From the NCBI GenBank assembly GCA_012934845.2, contig WNNJ02000641.1, positions 182,421-246,420 on the forward strand: a stretch of 64,000 nt of DNA, written 5' to 3'. Under the pieces are notes generated by a model. That model did not search any database and had not been told where the DNA came from. It saw only the letters and a list, made by a program, of their open reading frames with translations. The first letter of the stretch is position 1; every line of letters starts with the position of its first letter. The translations under genes and the position numbers were made by a program. This document shows positions 45,901 through 53,799 of the stretch, one piece after another. The stretch is from Pomphorhynchus laevis. Its lineage: Eukaryota; Acanthocephala; Palaeacanthocephala; Echinorhynchida; Pomphorhynchidae.

Positions 45901-48806
45901 GTATTACGCTTTGCATTCATTTAAACAATTACTAACGACATTAAAATTTCAATGTTCAATTTGTTTGAAAATGTTCCTTGATAAAATGCTTAATGTATTT
46001 TATTTTCATAATAAAATGCAGTTATTTTAAGTTACCATTTGAAGATCAAATGGTTAATTAAATATTATATTGATTAATATAATTAATACTGTATAATATA
46101 ATTTTGAAAATAAATTATATTTGTATATTCAATACTTTTTTATTTTTAAATCTTATTAAATTTTTAAATAAAAAAAAACAATTTTTATTCGATAATTTAA
46201 AGGACATGATATAATGCGATAATATCGCACTGATCATAATAATATTATAATTGTTATCAGATTATTTCAATGAACGCAAATTAATAAAATTTAATGTTTT
46301 TGAAGATCACCGATTTCATATATTAATAATCATATTAATCATTTAAAAATTAAATAACTTAATAATTTAATTAAATTCTTTAATATCGTATTAATCGTAC
46401 TTTATTGTTACTAGCTTACCTTTGAAGTATTTATCACATGATTTATGGTTTTTCGGGACAAAAATAATTTTATTGAAGCCGATTTTATGCCATAGATCGA
46501 TAACAACTAAAATTAATCACTAAACTAACTGTTATATTCACGATTCGTAATACAGCCTTTAAATATTTTAATTTTACTCGCATTAGTATGAATATTTAGG
46601 TTAAAATATTCAAATTAATTGGAATCTTTAATTTATGCATTTCCAATTAAATTAAACATTTATTTTATTTGAATTAATAAAATTAATAAAAGCATATAGT
46701 TATTACAGGAACGAAGAAGAAAATATCCTTTATTTGATAAAAATTCTATATTTCGATAGCTCCTGCTATCATCATCAGGATTACAAAAAATCAGGATTAC
46801 GTGAAACATTTTTTGATGAGGATAGCAGGAAATTATAATAAATTATAAAAAAATATCATAAAGAAATATCAAAAAATTATAAAAAAATTTCATCATCAAA
46901 TTTTCTTTGGAAAATTTGATGATGTTAAAATCAAATTATTTTCTTCTTCTTCGTTTCTGTAATAACTATATACTTATTTTTAAGCTTTATTGTATACGAA
47001 AAATCGGAAAAAGATATACATATATATTTTATAATAACTATAACGCCTACCAAACAAAAATTAAACCCCAAGCAAATAAAAATATATGGATAAAATTGAA
47101 TTATTAGAATCCTTAAATATTTTAATAAATAAAAATTTTTTAAAGGTAGGGACATCTATATTTAGACAAATAAAAGGTGTTCCAATGGATGGTAATAGTA
47201 GCCCAATTATAGCTGGATTATTTTTAAGCTTTATAGAATATGAATTTGTTTAAAACTGCATAAAAAATAAATCTAAATTATATGAAAATATGAAATATGT
47301 TTCGATATATTTATGATATATGTGTATTTAATTCTAATAATTTTTATTCAATATGCGAACAAATTTATCCATGTAGCCTCAATCTTAATAAAACTAATAT
47401 TAATGATAAAAAAAGGTATATATCTAGATATGAACATTAAATTAACATCATTTAAAACTACTTTTAACTTATATTGTAAAGATGACATTTAAATTTACAA
47501 GAAACATATTTTGGCATGAGCATTCATGCATACCATATAATATAAAATATAATACATAAAATAATAAAATTTTAAGGAATGCCATAATATGTAATGATAT
47601 TGTCTTTCTTCTAAATCATTTTAATAATTTAAAAAATTCATAAAAAGTATTTAATTCAAAAAACAATATACAAATAAAAGGTGTTCCAATTGGAGGTAAT
47701 AGTATCCCAATTATAGTTGACTTGTTTTTTAAGCTTTATAGAATATGAATTTGTTCATAACTGTGTAAAAACTAAATCTAAACAATATAAATATATGAAA
47801 TATATGTTTCGATATATTGATGATATATGTATTTAACTCTAACAATTTTTATTCATTAAGCGAACAAATTTATCCAGGTAGCCTCATTCTTATAATACCA
47901 ATATTAATGATAAAGAAGGTGTATATCTAGATATGAACATTAAATTAACATCAATTAAAACTACTTTTAATTTATATCGTAAAGATGACATATCTAAATT
48001 TACAAGTAACATATTTTTGTATGAGCATTCATGCATACCATATAATATAAAATATAGTACATTAAATATCGAAATTTGACAGAATGCTGTAATACGTAAT
48101 GATATTGACTTTCTTGAAAATCATTTAAATAATTTAATAGATGCATATTCTATCTAACAAGAATTCAGCCATCAAGTAAATATAAATATGTGGATAAAAT
48201 TGAATTAATATAAGTTTTATAGTTGACTAATTTCTAAGTTTTTTTTGAAAATGAACTTGTTCATAACAAGTTCATTGTTAAAATGAACTCGTAAATAATA
48301 TCGTAAACAAATAAGAGAAAATCTTAAAATCATAATTTCGATTATTGTTTAAATACAATATGCATAGATTCAGTTAACTGTTTAGATTTATTTTAGTCAC
48401 ACGATATTGAAGACAGTCAAATTCAGATTGAAGTATTAAATGCACTAAATAATGGAAACGAATGCTTAAAACGTCTTAACGAATTGCTAACCATTGAAGA
48501 TATTGAGCAATGTCTGGCAGATGTTCACGAACAAGTTGATTTACAGAATGAATTTACGTCAGCAATTAGCGGTGGTACAAAATCAATAGATCAATACGAC
48601 GATAAACAGTTAGAGCTGGATTTAAATGAATTAATCGCATCTAATAAAATTAGCGGTAATTTGTTTACTAATTTTTATGACTTTTTATTAATGTTTTAGA
48701 AAAATTGGAAACCTTACCTGACCCCAGTTCATTGCTACCAATTTGTGATGCCGATACGAAATCAAAATTTGAACAGAAATACAAAGTTTATGAAGTCGCT
48801 CAATAG
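30859..48806 (+). CDS. CHMP6: CHMP6/VPS20, ESCRT-III subunit, five exons
   Basis: Exons are 30859-30930, 40591-40700, 45810-45897, 48397-48655 and 48700-48806: 636 nt, 211 residues plus stop. All four introns are GT-AG and phases join exactly (0, 2, 0, 1). The protein opens MGFLVSKFK, giving Gly2 in an N-myristoylation context as in CHMP6. RITKEDEVIF, RLKQQRDKLRQYQ, RALQILKR, SQIQIEVLNALNNGNECLKR and LTIEDIEQ follow in the order of the Snf7 helices, and LPDPSSLLP sits near the C-terminus, where CHMP6 has its MIM2-like Pro-rich motif. Length fits the family (about 200). Known role: CHMP6 links ESCRT-II to CHMP4 polymerisation on endosomal membranes. The sequence is fairly diverged after helix 4. 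Introns hold many retroelements. An AATAAA is at 49011. I see no lesion, so I infer a working gene. Confidence 0.87.
31250..33946 (+). mobile_element. RLE-type retroelement (RT plus C-terminal endonuclease), copy 1, in CHMP6 intron 1
   Basis: The N-terminal part has a Cys-rich motif CCSYNGPNARCKG (about 31398-31436) of a kind I recall from a retroelement family common in cnidarian and other invertebrate proteomes. RT lies in 31713-33002: RLIGVADVSRRIIYKAIL, motif A CIDARNAFNRLN (32571-32606), motif B EGVTQGYPLAM (usual QGDP is QGYP), motif C WFADDANF (32831-32854). The C-terminal part (33056-33916) has SLRYGW-like context, a C-x-C-x7-H-x3-C knuckle (CMCDAASSLSHCMSC), RHN and RDARLDIVYGG, the start of a PD-(D/E)XK fold. 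The remainder of the nuclease is deleted up to a terminal GGGCACATTTGCGGGAACCC (33927-33946). Frameshifts occur before 31713 and near 33000. Confidence 0.85.
34020..34815 (-). mobile_element. RLE-type retroelement, copy 2 (3' end), in CHMP6 intron 1
   Basis: On the minus strand it reads FDWLSAKTLRKA, ALATRYVWQP, the knuckle CQCGDLFSMSHVQSC, RHNIVRDLI, then ARSDISCNGLV, RFLLDINVFN (the D...D-x-N/R of a PD-(D/E)XK nuclease), the YDERVGRIERAHFVP block and ANGVTK. It ends at a variant tag, GGGACCCATTAGCGGG on the minus strand (34020-34038). It is tail-to-tail with copy 1, 74 nt apart. RT is not present. One stop separates the knuckle from the nuclease block. Confidence 0.82.
35078..35603. mobile_element. 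Large foldback element (about 525 bp), in CHMP6 intron 1
   Basis: The arms of about 240 bp (35078-35325 and 35345-35603) are imperfect reverse complements along their whole length; the outer ends read GTTATACTCAT and ATGAGTATAAC. Each arm holds CCACTGATGGATGCAGATGA. It has no open frame. It is a non-autonomous foldback or MITE-like DNA element; the transposase family is unknown. Confidence 0.85.
35728..35818. repeat. Compact hairpin palindrome, in CHMP6 intron 1
   Basis: GTTTTATTTTGTTAACAAGC (left arm start) pairs with the matching right arm end. The arms of about 40 bp include GATCGTTTAGAT / ATCTAAACGATC with a few mismatches and a loop of about 15 nt. Outer flanks GCTGGAA and TTCCAGC extend the pairing loosely to about 35690-35832. 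Confidence 0.85.
36119..38030 (-). mobile_element. RLE-type retroelement, copy 3 (RT to 3' end), in CHMP6 intron 1
   Basis: On the minus strand: RT motif A region LSVDAKNAFN (38017-37796), motif B EGVTQGDPLAMPAFA (about 37777-37735), motif C WYADDSTFVGG (about 37680-37645), GADGLIINEDGLKVLGAPIG, a continuous 261-codon frame 37555-36770 through SLGGLGIRN, the knuckle CQCGQRLTTSHALSC, RHNQLRDFL, then CAKYEERIHTIE, a TTGGAGKSAQ block and a C-terminus near 36185. The 3' tag GAGGCCCATTTGTGGGAACC ends it at 36121. The catalytic DD and QGDP are intact. The copy is 5'-truncated where it meets an AT microsatellite (38021-38100), and a few stops and frameshifts are present. Confidence 0.85.
38139..38200 (-). 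mobile_element. Possible tail-only remnant of the RLE-retroelement
   Basis: GGTATGTCCGCGAATGTCCC (38139-38158) resembles the reverse complement of the 3' tag shared by the other copies. No coding part adjoins. Weak. Confidence 0.3.
38201..39197. other. AT-rich intron 1 sequence without recognisable content
   Basis: Very AT-rich, with no repeat match or coding similarity. Confidence 0.5.
39198..39725 (+). mobile_element. Dispersed GC-core repeat, copy 2, in CHMP6 intron 1
   Basis: Full copy of the repeat at 17938-18395. The core stem is perfect here: CTGCTATG (39438-39445) with CATAGCAG (39480-39487). It differs from copies 1 and 3 by an internal 14-bp tandem expansion (39287-39375). Confidence 0.78.
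39287..39375 (+). repeat. 14-bp tandem repeat inside the dispersed repeat
   Basis: About six units of AAATACGTCAGAGG. The homologous position in copies 1 and 3 holds one related unit (TCAGAGGAAATACATCA in copy 1), so this is a local expansion. Confidence 0.85.
39726..40590. other. 3' end of CHMP6 intron 1
   Basis: AT-rich with no further element recognised. It ends in the acceptor TTTGGCCGTTTAG at 40590. Confidence 0.5.
40591..40700 (+). CDS. CHMP6: CHMP6 exon 2
   Basis: It encodes residues 25-60 plus two bases of codon 61: RLKQQRDKLRQYQNQLDLQK and on to SSLLAKNER. It is flanked by TTTAG and GTAAGT. The opening is close to the most conserved part of CHMP6. Intron 2 is 5109 nt. Confidence 0.87.
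40966..42480 (-). mobile_element. Penelope-like element PLE-1 (RT and GIY-YIG), in CHMP6 intron 2
   Basis: On the minus strand: RT fingers LPKIHKEEHAARPNVA, motif A region FDVISMFTNIHT (42257-41949), degraded motif C RYVGDT, VVLPDHINLKG, then the linker ERKYVGIPYIKDIWNNRF (41497-41225) and a GIY-YIG nuclease reading CKDCDNIYIGQTGQG, LVDHSINNDHIIDF and ILEAFYINKLKDN to a stop at 40966. The CCHH/GIY-YIG layout with IYIGQTG is diagnostic of endonuclease-positive Penelope elements. Several frameshifts and stops are present, mainly in RT; the nuclease frame is continuous. It lies 266 nt after exon 2, antisense to the gene. Confidence 0.88.
42548..43250 (+). mobile_element. PLE-1 copy, linker plus terminal region, in CHMP6 intron 2
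   Basis: It begins with the same linker as the minus-strand copy (MALFKTRSNKIHNFGPLKER, GIPYINDIW), then passes into a terminal non-coding segment with CTGAAGA (42933-42939), a short stem-loop and GAAA (42957-42960). From about 42860 to 43250 it is nearly identical to 44718-45112. The GIY-YIG region is missing. Confidence 0.75.
43251..44540. other. Unclassified sequence between two PLE-1 terminal repeats
   Basis: It contains minus-strand frames at 43422-43628 and 44274-44474 that I do not recognise. It lies between the direct repeats 42860-43250 and 44718-45112 and may be cargo or simply intron sequence. Confidence 0.4.
44545..44880. mobile_element. Palindromic PLE-1 terminal repeats, head to head
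   Basis: The left arm (about 44558-44693) and right arm (about 44728-44880) are reverse complements with few mismatches, separated by about 35 nt. Each arm carries the CTGAAGA / stem / GAAA motif: in the right arm CTGAAGA is 44801-44807 and GAAA is 44825-44828; the left arm carries it on the minus strand. Confidence 0.85.
44718..45112 (+). repeat. Direct repeat of 42860-43250 (PLE-1 pseudo-LTR candidate)
   Basis: About 395 bp, nearly identical by eye to 42860-43250, including TCGAACGACGGATAGTC and an inverted word AATTTAAAATTG. It overlaps the right arm of the palindrome. Confidence 0.85.
45405..45660. mobile_element. Second palindromic PLE-1 terminal element
   Basis: The left arm 45405-45560 and right arm 45562-45660 share an inverted copy of the same terminal sequence; the right arm lacks the innermost 40-50 bp. 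In the right arm CTGAAGA is 45593-45599, GCTAG-TAGTTT-CTAGC forms a perfect 5-bp stem-loop, and GAAA is 45617-45620. It ends about 150 bp before exon 3. Confidence 0.82.
45810..45897 (+). CDS. CHMP6: CHMP6 exon 3
   Basis: It encodes residues 61-90: (S)RALQILKRIKIIEQIC to QLTVLDQM. The acceptor is TTGCTAG and the donor is GTAGTA. The first base completes the AGT codon split from exon 2. Intron 3 is 2499 nt. Confidence 0.85.
46695..46975. mobile_element. Foldback element with hammerhead-like core (PLE-2 type), in CHMP6 intron 3
   Basis: The terminal inverted repeats of about 29 bp (ATAGTTATTACAGGAACGAA at the left; its complement at 46942-46970) enclose an AT-rich centre. On the minus strand CTGATGA (46778-46772), a 6-bp stem GATAGC-AGGA-GCTATC, and GAAA (46754-46751) follow one another without extra bases, which is the exact order of a hammerhead catalytic core. 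Confidence 0.8.
46976..48235 (+). mobile_element. Two Penelope-like PLE-2 RT fragments in tandem, in CHMP6 intron 3
   Basis: Fragment 1 (46976-47600) and fragment 2 (47672-48235) both read QIKGVP then GNSSPII or GNSIPII, LFLSFIEYEFV-like, RYIDDICVF-like and a YLDMNIKL-like tail. They match the 3' half of RT in the block at 56040-56412. Both are heavily broken. Confidence 0.78.
48397..48655 (+). CDS. CHMP6: CHMP6 exon 4
   Basis: It encodes residues 91-176 plus one base of codon 177: SHDIEDSQIQIEV, GNECLKRLNELLTIEDIEQ, then a diverged acidic segment QLELDLNELIASNK. An in-frame TAG lies in the acceptor itself (TTTTAG at 48396), so the exon edge is well fixed. Donor GTAATT. Confidence 0.87.
48656..48699 (+). 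other. CHMP6 intron 4, 44 nt
   Basis: GTAATTTG to TGTTTTAG. Reading through it would end the protein at TAG 48697-48699 after a nonsensical FYDFLLMF. Removing it joins G|AA into Glu and restores a Pro-rich CHMP6-type C-terminus. Confidence 0.8.
48700..48806 (+). CDS. CHMP6: CHMP6 exon 5
   Basis: It encodes residues 177-211: EKLETLPDPSSLLPICDAD to KVYEVAQ, stop TAG 48804-48806. LPDPSSLLP is where CHMP6 has its MIM2-like motif for Vps4-type MIT domains (inference). Confidence 0.8.
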
Positions 48807-50700
48807 ACCGATATTGTTTTATTACACTAGTATTAACTAAACGCACTTCTAATTTTGAAATCATAATCTTTTCATTTTTATTTATTAAATTATAAATTGA
48901 CGCATTAAACGACTCATTATTGCAAAAGCGTTCGCAAAATTAAGTTTTCGCGATTGCAAATTTAGATTTGAAGTAAGAAAATAAGTGTTTCTTCAGTTAA
49001 AAACTGTGATAATAAAAAAATCACTTTTACTAAAATGATTTATGATTTACTATTGTATATTTATATATATTTATATTTATATTCTAGACATATGAAAGCA
49101 TTCATCATGAAATCTTCAGTGCGGTTGGACTAAGTAGGTTTCCTATAAATACTACAAATATGTATATAAATTGAAAAATCCAATATTGTGTATTATTGTT
49201 GCACAAAGTAGAGCGAGAACTCGAAACGTTTGAGATAAATAAACTAATTAGCCTGGTTTGCGCTGTTCTACTATTTGCTAACTTACAGAGAAAAATCTTC
49301 AAATGACCCTGGTCTATAGTTCTACAGATATTTTAACTATATATATGTTCGGCAAACTGCTCTCCGGTGTCATTTGCTTAAATATATTATAAATTATCAA
49401 ACTGGACTAAAAAACAATAATTTTATTTTATCTACATTTCAAGTATTTGATTTGACACTGAAGAAGAGCCAAATATTCTAAATGTTTATTGTTTTGTAGG
49501 GAAAGTAAAATTAGTCTATTATTTCGTTTCGATAAACTATATATAAGAAAACTTTAAGTTTAGAAGGTATTTGTATTGCAAATGTTTTATTCCAATATTT
49601 TTTCGTAACTTATATTTATTGCTATATACAATATATTTATTGCTTAAAACAAGCTACTCTATTTGGTATTCAAAGAGATGTATTTGCTGAACAAATACTG
49701 TAATGACGCCTAACTACTATGACGGGCTAAACTACTTCACAATGATGAAGTTAGCCAAGTTAATCTTGTTAATAAGCAGCCATTGGTAATTCTTCAGTAA
49801 TTATGATATTAAGAATAAATTTAGATCAGTGACTTCTTACATATAAACTTTTAAATATGGTTCGCTTAAACCATACATGGGACCAAAAACATAAAATTGC
49901 ATTATAAAATAATAACTTGTTGGGTTTATAATAGGCTATATTTGTGATTTCCATTTAATTTCTTTTGTTTAAAATATATCCATTCGATAATAGCAAATAA
50001 TCATGATGCAATTCTTAAATCGCAAAATGCAATAATAATTTACATCTATTATCTCTATTCTGTAGAAAACTTAATTTTTTGAAATAGAATATCCCATGTA
50101 AAATTAAATATAATAACGTCACTTTAAAAGCGGCTTATATTTAGAAATTGCAAAGTCATGCTAAAATTGTAAATAATTTTATGAAATCAATTTATCATGT
50201 AGCATTTCTTATAATGTTTTATAAGAAAGGCTACAAAATGCACTAGATAACCGAGCGAATTTGCTCATGAAAGATCTTTTGCATTAAGAGTTTATACTTT
50301 CATTGAAATGCACTAGATGGAGCTTGTCATCTGTTGTTATTGATTCTATTAGCAAATCCATTTTTCTATAGCAGAGCTCACTTTCGGTTTCCGCTATTTA
50401 CTTTCAATAAAGCAAACAAAGATATATAATTAATACATTTAATTACACCGATTTAAAATTGAGTTTTCGTAATTTTATGAAATTAATACATTAGTTTCCT
50501 AGCGGTTGACTGTAAATAGCTAGCAGCAAATAGTAAGTGACGAATTTTAGCTTAAAATTCACAGGAATCTTATTAGATTTTTAAATTTACACAAAAAGTT
50601 TATTCGTTCTTGATTTTCTGATAATTTTCTTATAATTGTAATTGCACATTATAACGTAAGATTTCACTGAAATGATGATTATGGATTAACTCACTTATTT
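48807..50700. other. Downstream of CHMP6; AT-rich with PLE-like traces
   Basis: A possible poly(A) signal AATAAA lies at 49011. Around 49195-49250 the sequence GAGCGAGAACTCGAAACGTTTGAG, and near 49455 ACTGAAGAAGAGCC, resemble hammerhead-type PLE terminal words, but no complete motif is seen. No gene is recognised in the rest. Confidence 0.4.
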
Positions 50701-50799
50701 AAAAATAATAACTGATGTTGATCCATATGAAAAAATTGCTCAAGTAAATTAATATAAAGCAACAATTATCGAATCTTTTATCAAACAGTTATTTTAGCT

Positions 50800-51185
50800 A
50801 AATTTATGCTTATCAGGGACAATAAAGTTACTAATGACATATTACTTATTCATTTAAACTTGGAATCGATGAACATCCGAATAACAAAATCACAAAATTA
50901 TAGGCTTATGTCATTTATACCCCGATTTTGTTATAATACGCCGGATTTAAGGAATATAAAAAGCCGTAATTCTATTTTAAACTCATATGAGATGTCAAAG
51001 TACAAATCTCCCTGATATTGTAGTTTAAGAGGATTTAATGGAATCCCATGACAAAAAAAAACAGTTTACGATGAAAGTCTTTCTGATGAAACAGTTGCAT
51101 CAAAAATTGTATATTCTGGAGGCTTTGAATGCTCCCTTGCATGCCCATATATATCCATTGTCTGCTGATTTAAGTTTAATGTAAT
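50800..51185 (+). pseudogene. Unrecognised coding-like stretch, broken
   Basis: An open frame 50806-51015 reads NIRITKSQNYRLMSFIPRFC and on to YEMSKYKSP. It continues beyond a stop in the same general style with a KTVYDESLSDETVASKIVYS segment and a hydrophobic stretch (51175-51230, LILILWALIAGLNVL). The composition looks protein-like rather than random AT, with one probable membrane segment. I do not recognise the family. It could be a decayed retrocopy or a single exon. Confidence 0.3.
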
Positions 51186-51230
51186 TTTAATTTTGATTTT
51201 ATGGGCATTGATCGCAGGTTTAAACGTTTT

Positions 51231-51718
51231 AACTAATTTTAGCCGCAGATATATACGTTTGGTGTCTTATTATCCTCGAATACGTTTTATCAGTTAAATA
51301 AAGCAAAGTTAATTATTTAAAGCACTAAAAACATCAAAATTTAAGCAAATTAATTTAAAAATTTAATTAATTTAAACCATTAGAAAATACTTTAAATTGT
51401 TGATTTATTATTAATTTACATCCAAATAATTATATACGAATTTAAATTCGGCTCAATTTATCTGTGAGAAATTGTGAATTAATTAAGAAATTAATTAAGT
51501 AATTAGTGAATTTGTTTTTTATACAAATAACTAAAATATTATAAAAAATAATACGAAAATTTATTTGTCATTGTTTAAATTAAGCAAATAAGAAACAAAT
51601 AAATAAAATAAAGATGTCATTAACAAAATACAACTTTAGATAAAGAATCAACAAAAACTATATCTAGGATGAATTGTTTACTTCTTTACTAGTTGTGAAA
51701 CAAAAGTTCTTGAAACTT
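51231..51718. other. AT-rich stretch without recognisable gene
   Basis: Nothing recognised on either strand. Confidence 0.5.
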
Positions 51719-51719
51719 C

Positions 51720-51920
51720 TTCAACATTTTCACGGCCTCAAGTCCAGAGGGATCAGAGCCCCCGGCCGCACCAGCGCGCCGCCTTTCGACTGAACCATTC
51801 GGGGACTCTCACCCCCTAATAGTCCAGTCAAGGCGGACTATGGTCGGTAATCTCGAGATGAAGAGCTTGAGAAACCATAGTATTTGCTCTAGGGGACGTT
51901 CTCTAGAGAAGAACTAAAAA
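51720..51920 (-). mobile_element. Dispersed tRNA-promoter-like repeat (SINE candidate), copy Y
   Basis: GC-rich island of about 200 bp, homologous along its length to 62606-62790. On the minus strand it has a box-A-like TGGTTCAGTCGA (51797-51786) and a box-B-like GGCTCTGATCC (51760-51750), 25 nt apart. About 100 bp of conserved sequence lies upstream of box A, which is unusual for a SINE head. Confidence 0.65.
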
Positions 51921-51937
51921 ACTGATATCCATATTAG

Positions 51938-52150
51938 ATAGTTATACAAGAACAAAGAATAAAATATTTCCTTTATTTAAAAATACAATATTTCAATAGC
52001 TCCTGCTATCATTAAAATTAAAATTGAATTATATTCATATTAATAAATTATATTTAATTTTAATCCTGATGATATCAGGAGCTATTGAAATATTGTATAT
52101 TTTAATAAAGGAAATATTTTATTCTTCATCCAGTAAAACTATCTGATCGA
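51938..52150. mobile_element. Foldback element with hammerhead-like motif (PLE-2 type)
   Basis: The arms (51938-52015 and 52066-52150) are reverse complements (AGAATAAAATATTTCC on the left). The right arm has CTGATGA (52066-52072) and GAAA (52087-52090) with a weakened stem between; the left arm retains GATAGC-AGGA-GCTAT on the minus strand. Confidence 0.8.
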
Positions 52151-52290
52151 AAATAGAAGGAGATTATGAGTTTAGTATGTACTATGATATCCATTACTTG
52201 ATTTTTTAATGGATTAGTGTCTTCTTGGAGTAATTGCTGAATATCCAAATGTTAATGTTCAGTGTAGCATGGAAGTATAAAATATATGTT
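52151..52290 (-). other. Possible small exon or decayed coding stretch
   Basis: On the minus strand, after an acceptor-like ATTTGGATATTCAG (about 52246), the frame reads QLLQEDTNPLKNQVMDIIV and HTKLIISFYFRSDS up to about 52148. It is not recognised. It is supported only by protein-like composition and the splice-like edge. Confidence 0.2.
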
Positions 52291-52885
52291 AATTTAATAT
52301 TTTACTGTAATGTTTTGATCGATTATACATTCAAATGTAGCAAAATTGTCAAATCTAATATAGTTAAGTGACAACGAAAATTCTACAGACAAGAATACCT
52401 AAAAATAAAAATTTTTGCGCAATCTGTTTTGTTCAAATGCTTACGAATAGATAATTGGCTAATAAAATGATATCTAAATGTTACTGTGTTTATGCCAATA
52501 TTGCATGTACGATTTTATGCCTTACAGCACATTAGTTTGATAGAAACATAATCGTGATGCATATTGTTTTTGATATTATGCATTATAATACATAATACGC
52601 AATTATATATTATAGGAAATATATCAGTTATATATCAGTTTGCTAGAAACAAAGCAATATATGATTGTTTATTTACAAAATCAATTTATTTCTACGAATT
52701 GCTTTAACAGGTATTTTTTATTGTTAACTAAATGTTAAAATTATTTAATTTAATAATGCTAATAATTGAATTATTGAAATAATTTAATAATTTTCAATTT
52801 GTAAATTATTTAAAAAATAAAAATATTTAAATATAAAAGATTTATGTAAAAATATAAATTATTATTTATTAGCGGAGAGAGTGAA
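52291..52885. other. AT-rich stretch without recognisable gene
   Basis: Nothing recognised. Confidence 0.5.
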
Positions 52886-52887
52886 AT

Positions 52888-53030
52888 AGATTTTTTTTAT
52901 TTTAAATATCGAATTTTTGATAGCCAACTGCTATCATCACAAGGATAAAATTTACCCTGATGATGATAAAAGCTGGCTATCGGAAATTCGATATTTAAAA
53001 TTAAAAAAATCTATTTCATTATCTCCACTA
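52888..53030. mobile_element. Small foldback element with hammerhead-like motif
   Basis: The arms (about 52888-52945 and 52957-53020) are reverse complements; outer word AATAGATTTTTTTTATTTT. On the plus strand CTGATGA (52957-52963), a GATA..AGC/GCTATC stem with a small bulge, then GAAA (52983-52986). The left arm holds GATAGC-AGTTG-GCTATC on the minus strand. Confidence 0.82.
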
Positions 53031-53790
53031 ATAAAAACCAATGAGTGAACAATCAATTTATAAATTATTGTTAATTGTCTTATTGTTTTTTACTGTTTAA
53101 CTGTTAACTGTAACACGTTCATTATCAAATGTTAGAAAATAGTTAGAATAAAATGTAAAAATACAATAATTAATTTAATTATATATTATTTTTTAAATTT
53201 TTCATAAAATAAAAAATATAAAAATGCGAAATCTTACCATTTTAAATAAGAAATAAAGCGTCAAAACGACATCTTTGCAATTCTACTTACATTTGCACTG
53301 ACAGAATATAATTTGTATTAATAACAATTAAAAACTAATTGGGTATATCTATAGCAGCATATTAATATTATGGAATTAAAGATTTTTTCATATGAAAAAG
53401 TTAGCATTCCCGATTTTAATTTTAAAATAAAGATTTTTTTTTAATTTTTTAATGTATTTTAAGATAAAAGGTAATTTATTATAATATAATTATATATAAT
53501 TATATATAATATATATTATTATAATTATAATAATTATATTATATTAACATAATTTTTTAAAAGGTAATATATCAATCCAAAAAAGTTATTTTAATTAATA
53601 ACTTTATTAATTAAATAAGGTAATATATCAGTTGAATCAGATAATAAAACTATAAATGTATAGATAACATAAATATAGCCTGACTATTAAATAATTCTAA
53701 AAGTAAAGAAATAATAGGGTCAGATTTAAGTTAAAATATCCCTAAAATAAGGTATAAACTCCTATCACCATTAGGACGAAACATTTGTAA
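53031..53790. other. AT-rich stretch without recognisable gene
   Basis: It contains a TATATAATTATA simple-repeat patch at about 53485-53540. Nothing else recognised. Confidence 0.5.
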
Positions 53791-53799
53791 TTATAATAA

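Noticed and set aside
45810-48806. CHMP7 or CHMP4 instead of CHMP6
   Set aside because: Exon 1 (MGFLVS) and exon 2 (RLKQQRDKLRQYQ) fit the CHMP6 N-terminus. CHMP7 has a long extra N-terminal domain before its Snf7-like part and no N-terminal MG.
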